Assembly (NCBI GenBank): GCA_964023205.1
Contig: OZ026835.1
Location: forward strand, 19,312,968 to 19,376,967
Source of the DNA: Lutraria lutraria
Lineage: Eukaryota > Mollusca > Bivalvia > Venerida > Mactridae
Length of the DNA: 64,000 nucleotides
Direction of reading: 5' to 3'
Both the position numbers and the translations under genes were made by a program. The notes under the pieces were generated by a model. It did no database searches, was not told the origin of the DNA, and saw nothing but the letters and a program-made list of their open reading frames with translations. Below, one piece after another: positions 58,901 to 64,000 of the stretch (position 1 is its first letter; every line of letters begins with the position of its first letter).

Positions 58901-59825
58901 TGGCAGTGTTAATTGTATGAATGAAGATATAATTTAGCATAGTTCTTATATTGATAGTGTTAATTGTATGATAAAAGATATAAATATAGTGTTATGATAG
59001 TGTTGTATGATAGAAGATATAATAACTTAGCATTGTTACTTATTGATAGTGTTGTATGATAGAAGATATAATAATTTAGCATTGTTCTTATTGATAGTGT
59101 TAATTGTATGATAGAAGATATAATAATTTAGCATTGTTACTTATTGATAGTGTTGTATGATAGAAGATATAATAATTTAGCATTCTTCCTTATTGGCAGT
59201 GTTAATTGTATGATAGAAGATATAATTTAGCACTGTTCTTATTGATAGTGTTGTATGATAGAAGATATAATAATTTAGCATTGTTCTTATTGATAGTGTT
59301 AATTGTATGATAGAAGATAAAACTCAGCATTGTTACTTATTGATAGTGTTGTTTGATAGAATATATAATAATTAAGCATCCTTTCTCATTGACCGTGTTG
59401 TATGATAGAAGATATGATATTTTTGGATTGTTACTTATTGATAGTGTTGTATGATAGAAGATGTAATAATTTAGCATTGTTCTTATTGGTAGTGTTAATT
59501 GTATGATAGAAGATATAATTTAGCATTGTTCTATTGTTCTTATTGACAGTGTTATATGTATGATTGAAGATATAATTTAGCATTGTTCTTATTGATAGTG
59601 TTGTATGATAGAAGATATAATAATTTAGCATTGTTCTTATTGATAGTGTTGTATGATAGAAGATATAATAATTTAGCATTGTTCTTATTGATAGTGTTGT
59701 ATGATAGAAGATATAATAATTTAGCATTGTTACTTATTGATAGTGTTGTTTGAAAGAAGATTTAATAATTTAGCATCCTCTCTTATTGACAGTTTTGTTT
59801 GATGGTAGATATAATGATTTAGCAC
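55910..59825 (+). repeat. Minisatellite, ~48-bp unit, about 80 copies
   Basis: The consensus runs TTGATAGTGTTGTATGATAG, AAGATATAATAATTTAGCAT, TGTTCTTA. The 48-bp type is a multiple of three, so runs stay open on both strands (LLIVLYDRRYNNLALF type on +, MLNYYIFYHTTLSIRT type on -). 49-bp units with TTACTTA, and others with TGTTAATTGTATG, break the frames. 56,275-56,650 holds eight nearly identical 49-bp units with GATATC. A block with rare variants near 57,181-57,900 recurs at 58,107-58,985. No gene. Confidence 0.97.
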
Positions 59826-61778
59826 AAAGTGACAGGGTGAGCTTTTCTGATCAGTTTTCGTCAGGCGTCATGCGTCATTAAACTTTACCTTGTGAACACA
59901 CTAGGGGCCACATTTTTAGCTCAATTTTAGCAAAACTTGGTCAGAAAGTTAATATTGACAAAACCTTGGACGAGTTTGATATTGGGCCATTTGGGGTCAA
60001 AAACTAGGTCACCAGGGCCAAATAAGTGAAAACCTTGTGAACACTCTAGAAGTCACAGTTTTGATTGGATCATCATGAATCCTTGTCAGAAAAATTGTCT
60101 TTATAATATGTTGAATGAATTCGACCATGGGTCGTCTTGGGTCAAAAACTAGGTTGCTAGGTCAAATCTTATGAAAAATTGTTTGTTTTAATGATATAAC
60201 CGTCATGTACAAATATGGGTAATCTGGGGTCAATAATTAGGTCACCAGGTCAAATCTTAGGAAAACTTTGTTAACTCTGTAGATGTCACAGTTTTGATTG
60301 GATCTTCACCAAACCTTGTCAGAATGTTTGCCTCAATGATATGTGGGTCAAGGTTGAACATGTGTCAGCCGGGGTCAAAAACTGGGTAACCAGGTCAAAT
60401 CTCAGGTAAAAAACTAGGTCATGAGGTAAAATCTTAGGAAAACCTTATTAACACTGTAAATGTCAAATTTTGATTGTATCTTCACCAAACCTTGTCAGAA
60501 TGTTTGTCTTAATGATATATGTAAGACAAATTCGAACATAGGTCATCTTCTTAAATGATTTAACAATGTTAAGCTGATGGTTGTTATAAAATAAATCAAC
60601 ATTCTCAACCCTAGCTGGTTCCCTTTTTAAAAACCATAGGATCTGTCTTGTTTACATTCACTGTTATACACCATTCATTACAATAGCAATGAAGTTTATT
60701 CAATAATATAGCTGTAAATCTTTTTTCAAATATGCAAACAGTGCAGTGTCATCAGCAAATAATAATTAGAAAATTGGTAATTGTTCAAGAGTGCCCGCAG
60801 TTACGTTTTGTAAGCATTTACAAATAAAACAAACAATAATGGAGATAATGGTTCACCCTGTTTAATTCCCATTTTAATTTTGAAATAATCTGATAGAGGT
60901 CTGTTGACCTTTACGCATGACTTCACACATTTTTGTACATACATTTTAAGGTATTAATCATCTTTGATGACATGTCACAAATGAAACAATTTAAACCAAA
61001 TACCAATTCTGTATGCACAATCAAAACATTTCTGAAAATCAATGAAAGAACAGTGCAATTTTTTCTTCTCATTATGTAAGATTTTGTCAATAATTAAGAA
61101 TAAAACAAATCTACAATCTACAGTGCTTCTATCTTTTATAAACCAGACTGATTCTTTCTATTTCTCAATCGTATGTCAAGTATGATCAAGAAAATTTTGA
61201 AAAAATGCTAGTCAAAACAATGCCCCAATAAATATTAACATCAGATTTATCTCCCTTCTTTGGTACAGGAACAATAACTCATTTTGTCCAAGAATCAGGA
61301 TAAGTACAATAATTATTATTGTCATACATAATTATGATTAAACAATTTACACAACATGGGGGCAAACGTATGTTTGCAAGCAATAAACATTTCCAGTATC
61401 AACATATCAACCAACCTGTTTTTTCCTGCTTTTAGATAAGAAATCACAGATGATATTAAATATCAACACTATTTACATTTATACACATGACAACAGTCCT
61501 CTCACTATCTCATTTTGTTTTTGTAAGTCATCTGGGGTCAAAAACTAGGTCACAAGGTCAAATCTTTGGAAAACTTTGTCTATGCTGTAGTGTTCATGGT
61601 TTTGATTGGATCTTCAACAAATTTTGTCAGAATGTTTGTCTTATTTATATGTAGGATAAGTTTTAACATGGGTCATCTGGGGTCAAAAACTAGGTCACCG
61701 GTTCAAAACAAAGTTTAATGAGTGAAAAGTGATTGTCATGTGAGCGATATAGGGCCAATATTCTTGGCCCTCTTGTTT
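59826..61778 (+). repeat. GTGAGC dispersed repeat, long copy split by a LINE
   Basis: The head CACAAAGTGACAGGGTGAGC and CACTAGGGGCCACATTTTTA, then repeated modules (GGGTCAAAAACTAGGTCA, AGGAAAACCTT, TTCACCAAACCTTGTCAGAA) every ~170 bp, end in GAGCGATATAGGGCCAATAT and TTGGCCCTCTTGTT at 61,778. It is interrupted at 60,549-61,526. The minisatellite's last unit runs directly into the head. Confidence 0.85.
60549..61526 (-). pseudogene. Non-LTR reverse transcriptase fragment inserted in the repeat
   Basis: Minus-strand frames include RPLSDYFKIKMGIKQGEPLS with PLLF (RT motif of the GxxQGxxLSP type, ~60,830-60,900), ADDTALF (catalytic DD, ~60,735) and NKLHCYCNEWCITVNVNKTD with PMVFKKG (~60,610-60,690), separated by frameshifts and stops. 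Endonuclease and 5' half are absent. GTCATCT is present on both sides (60,542-60,548 and 61,527-61,533), a likely 7-bp target duplication. It belongs to a different LINE lineage from the array fragment (GIKQGEPLSP rather than GVPQGSIL). Confidence 0.82.
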
Positions 61779-61937
61779 AAAACTTGCCAAGGCACTTATT
61801 TTTGTTCTCATAGGTTACTAAGTTTCACTGATGCCTCAAAATCCTTCCCCTTTGTACCTGCATGATCTGGAAAAATAAAAGACTTGATATAATACAATAT
61901 ATAATTCAATAATTTTGTATTGAGTGTTCAACACATC

Positions 61938-62205
61938 ATGTAGTTATCTCCGTGGTTAGAGTGTTGGTCAACTGATCAAAAGGTTGTGAGTAAAAACCCT
62001 GGATGAGACTTACACTGTCCGTGACAAATTTAGCTGAAGATATTACATCCTATGTTATAGTCGTCCTCCTCTGAATAATGTGCAATAGCAATAGCTTGCA
62101 GATAAAATGTGGTTATTACCGCATGGTTAAGGCCTAAATGAAGGATAATTGCCCGCACAATATAACTGAAATAATGTTGAAAATGGTGTTAATCTCATTT
62201 AAAAA
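61938..62205 (+). mobile_element. SINE copy 2, full tRNA-like head
   Basis: The head TAGTTATCTCCGTGGTTAGA, GTGTTGGTCAACTGATCA and GGTTGTGAGTAAAAACCC has a tRNA-like A box (TCCGTGGTTAGAG) and a mutated B box. The body and tail match copy 1 at 35,150 (GACAAATTTAGCTGAAGATA, AAGGCCTAAATGAAG, ATATAACTGAAATAATGTTG), ending in AAAAAAGGAAAAAAAA. It lies immediately downstream, in minus-strand terms, of the BEN exon. Confidence 0.8.
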
Positions 62206-62316
62206 AGGAAAAAAAATATTACTGGAGCACTTGCTTATGCTCATATGAAATGAAGCTTGTTAATGCTTCTTCAAGACAATTAAAACTAGCTTATTGGTTT
62301 GGTTAGATTTTCTTAC

Positions 62317-62517
62317 CAGTTATTGCTTTCACAACCCCTTCTTTCCAATTTGCTCCAGACAAGTTTCCACTGGTGACTATATATATTTAAGCTCATTGTT
62401 TGTGTAAAAAACCGACATCAGGTAGCGAACAAATGCTGTACCATTCATGTTATTGCTTACCACTCTGATGTCCTTTGGGTACACAAGTACCCGACTGTTT
62501 GGCATCAGCTTAGTCAG
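62317..62517 (-). pseudogene. BEN-domain exon (frameshifted by a TA repeat)
   Basis: On the minus strand an acceptor TTTTTATTTTCTTAAG precedes 62,517. The frame reads LTKLMPNSRVLVYPKDIRVV, SNNMNGTAFVRYLMSVFYTN, NELKYI, then a stop. Beyond (TA)4 at ~62,382-62,389 the reading continues in another frame as VTSGNLSGANWKEGVVKAIT, and the exon ends at a donor ACTG|GTAAGA. The xAFVRxLxxxFxxxEL ... SGNLSGAxxK pattern matches the second half of BEN domains, which bind DNA or protein partners in chromatin regulators and in some mobile and viral contexts. A one-dinucleotide change in the TA run is the only lesion seen, so it is a recent pseudogene, a polymorphism or a base-calling error. Phase 0 at its start fits the coiled-coil exon upstream. 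Confidence 0.65.
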
Positions 62518-62929
62518 CTTAAGAAAATAAAAACAATGATTTTAAGAATAATATAATATTGAAACAAGCACACATACAAGCCCATAATTGATGATAAGGA
62601 AGAGGAGATACAAAGCAGAAAACCAATATATGAGATTCTAAAACACAAATTTTGTAGACTTTTTGTCTAATAAAAACAAATTGCTCAACTTACACCATTG
62701 CTTTCTCCCAGCCATCTCTTTTGGTATTACACCAGCTTTTGGCTGACCATTCATTTGTGTCATTTATTCATCTGTTTTAAACAAATACAAAATATTTGAT
62801 ATTGTTATTTACAACAAGTGAAAAGCATTGGGTTTGGTTTCTTAAAACATTGCTATAAAATATCCTTACTTATCCCTGTATTTTGTTGAAGTTTGAGTTT
62901 TTGAAAAAAAAAAGATAGAGATTTGTCAC

Positions 62930-63175
62930 AGAAGTGAATTATACCCCGTCGCCACTTTTATATGGCTAAGTTCAAGGGCATGTAACTCTGGAATGAGTGG
63001 ACCACTTTGCATGAAAATTGTGTCTTGCACATCTACTTTTCATATTGATTATATATTTCAAGTTTCAATTCAATCTCTTGAAAAATGTGGAAGTAGATTG
63101 CTCCATAAACATTCATGAGCTATGATTGCCATTGTGCACTATATGACAAGTACAAGGGTACATAACTCTGATTTC
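62930..63175 (+). repeat. Dispersed repeat module inside the BEN locus
   Basis: Two diverged modules: GGCTAAGTTCAAGGGCATGT, AACTCTGGAATGAGTGGACC, CTTTGCATGAAAATTG, TCAATTCAATCTCTTGAAAA, then GACAAGTACAAGGGTACATA. Familiar wording of a common bivalve repeat (AAGGGCATAACTCTGG). It lies between the candidate BEN exon and the coiled-coil exon. Confidence 0.65.
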
Positions 63176-63190
63176 TTAGCTTCCTTTTAC

Positions 63191-63261
63191 TCCTTGTTGC
63201 AATTCTAACAACTTGAGCTTTCTCTCCTTTTCTAAAAGTCTGGTCTTACATTCCTTCAGTT
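63191..63261 (-). CDS. Candidate coiled-coil exon upstream of the BEN exon
   Basis: Minus strand: acceptor TTACTGAGCTTCAG, then 71 bp reading LKECKTRLLEKERKLKLLEL and QQG in phase 2 entry, and a donor GGA|GTAAAA (phase 0 exit). The leucine/charged spacing is strongly coiled-coil like. The exit phase matches the phase-0 entry of the BEN exon at 62,517, so the two could be joined, and BEN proteins often have a coiled coil before the domain. The donor is non-optimal and the exon is short, so a chance frame is possible. Other exons of the gene would lie beyond the window. Confidence 0.4.
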
Positions 63262-63579
63262 CTGAAGCTCAGTAACCTAATAAGACTCAAAACAAGTTAC
63301 TAAAACATGACAGCAACAATATAATACCATTACTAGATAGAGAAACTTAAAAGCAATGTTGAGTAAGTTTGTGTATATAATGATAATAAAATTGCTTATT
63401 CAGGCTTGCATAATATACAAATACATGTACATGTGCATTCTGCAGAAAGGTGTCAAGGATTTTTTTTCAGAAATGATTTGAACTAAAATTAATTTCTATT
63501 CAAACATCTACATACTTCAGACAGTCTCTTGGTTCAAACTCCAAAACGTCATACCTTTCTATGAAAATTTGACAGAAAT

Positions 63580-63705
63580 AGGTCAATTATACTCCATATG
63601 TGGAGAAGTTGTCTACTTCATGTAACAGGGCAAGATAATACTGGTTAGAATACAGTTCATGTGAGCCAGTTACAGTATATAACTGAAATATTGTTAAATC
63701 AGAAA
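63580..63705 (+). mobile_element. SINE tail fragment (copy 3)
   Basis: TTCATGTAACAGGGCAAGAT, AATACTGGTTAGAATACAG and TATATAACTGAAATATTGTT then AAATCAGAAATAAAC resemble the core and 3' end of tRNA-headed bivalve SINEs. The tail is shared with copies 1 and 2 but the core differs, so it is another subfamily, 5' truncated. Confidence 0.5.
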
Positions 63706-63789
63706 TAAACCAACAGAAACTAATGAAATCAAACATATTAATAATAAATTAATAATCTGATTTTTCGTCCCTTAGTTTTAACCTAAACC

Positions 63790-64000
63790 TAAACCCCGCC
63801 TTACGGCCAATCCAAAATTATGACCACCCTGCTAATACGGGCATTTTTGAAAAGAATGGAATCTTTCTTCTATGTTTAATGGTCTTTTGATCCGAAATTG
63901 CGACCACCTCGCTATAACGTAATACGACCACTTATCTCAAACCATTTGGTTTATCTGTGTGTTCTCTGACCCCGATATTACGACCACGGTCGATTGCACA
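63790..64000 (+). repeat. Repeat with ACGACCAC motifs, cut by the window end
   Basis: ATGACCACCCTGCTAATACG (63,820), GCGACCACCTCGCTATAACG (63,900), ACGACCACTTATCTC (63,927) and ACGACCACGGTCG (63,981) form an irregular tandem. The wording resembles the GTGACC-rich TIR element at 13,887-15,065, so it may be another member. Incomplete at the right edge. Confidence 0.5.

Noticed and set aside
57034..59727. Several 60-147-codon frames with 16-residue peptide repeats on both strands
   Set aside because: They follow from a 48-bp minisatellite unit without stops; frames are broken by 49-bp units and there is no initiation, splice or codon-bias evidence.
55910..59825. CRISPR array
   Set aside because: The repeats are contiguous with no unique spacers, and the DNA is eukaryotic in character.
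62699..62777. Possible extra BEN-locus exon (minus; MNGQPKAGVIPKEMAGRKQW before GTAAGT)
   Set aside because: The acceptor and donor look good but the exit phase (1 or 2) does not match the phase-0 BEN exon, and the matching frame has a stop. Not called, though it could belong to an alternative transcript.
63781..63800. Telomere-like CCTAAACCTAAACC
   Set aside because: Only two copies of a 6-nt motif that is not the CCCTAA repeat expected in molluscs.

Overview
The window looks like AT-rich, gene-poor nuclear DNA of a mollusc, most likely a bivalve. The evidence is its repeats: elements opening TTTTTAGCTCAC and closing GGCCCTCTTGTT, elements starting ATGCCCC, modules rich in GGTCAAGGTCAC, GTCGAGCCCGCC repeats and tRNA-headed SINEs ending ATAACTGAAATAATGTTGAAA. 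I know all of these as common in bivalve sequence; this rests on memory, not on a search. No bacterial genes, operons, rRNA genes or CRISPR arrays are visible. Almost every open frame of 60-150 codons is a chance frame or lies inside a repeat.

Layout. 1-7,174: satellite of 556-560 bp units, each a trimer of ~186-bp monomers; the right half is further organised as a 1,112-bp dimer of trimers. 7,175-9,600: interspersed repeats, the decayed 3' end of a LINE, and a tRNA-derived sequence. 9,619-18,044: an apparent 8.4-kb terminal-inverted-repeat element with inverted clusters of ~200-250-bp subterminal repeats carrying GGATGTC/GACATCC motifs. It is filled with smaller inverted-repeat elements and has no recognisable transposase. 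18-31 kb: further inverted-repeat elements, including a nest in which element F contains element G, which contains an inverted F, with an uninterrupted F nearby at 28.9 kb. 31,237-32,240: a dead mariner copy with TA target duplication. 33.8-36.3 kb: MITEs, a SINE and an 839-bp near-perfect palindrome flanked by TTAA. 36.4-37.8 kb: tandem repeats rich in nuclear-receptor-like AGGTCA half-sites, followed at once by a candidate start-codon exon (37,823-37,876). 40.0-49.1 kb: tandem array of 1.83-kb units, each holding an internally deleted LINE reverse transcriptase fragment and two ATGCCCC repeat modules. 49-55 kb: more interspersed repeats, a minisatellite split by a hAT-like MITE with a perfect 8-bp target duplication, and a LINE 3' end. 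55,910-59,825: ~48-bp minisatellite of about 80 copies, open on both strands. 59.8-64.0 kb: interspersed repeats with an inserted LINE fragment, SINEs, and minus-strand exons of a BEN-domain gene or pseudogene.

There is no operon-like cooperation. The only host-gene candidates are the short exon at 37.8 kb (+) and the BEN/coiled-coil exons at 62.3-63.3 kb (-). The most notable structures are the layered satellite, the 8.4-kb TIR element, the F-in-G-in-F nest, the palindrome and the 1.83-kb array whose LINE fragments carry complementary deletions. All assignments come from reading the sequence by eye.
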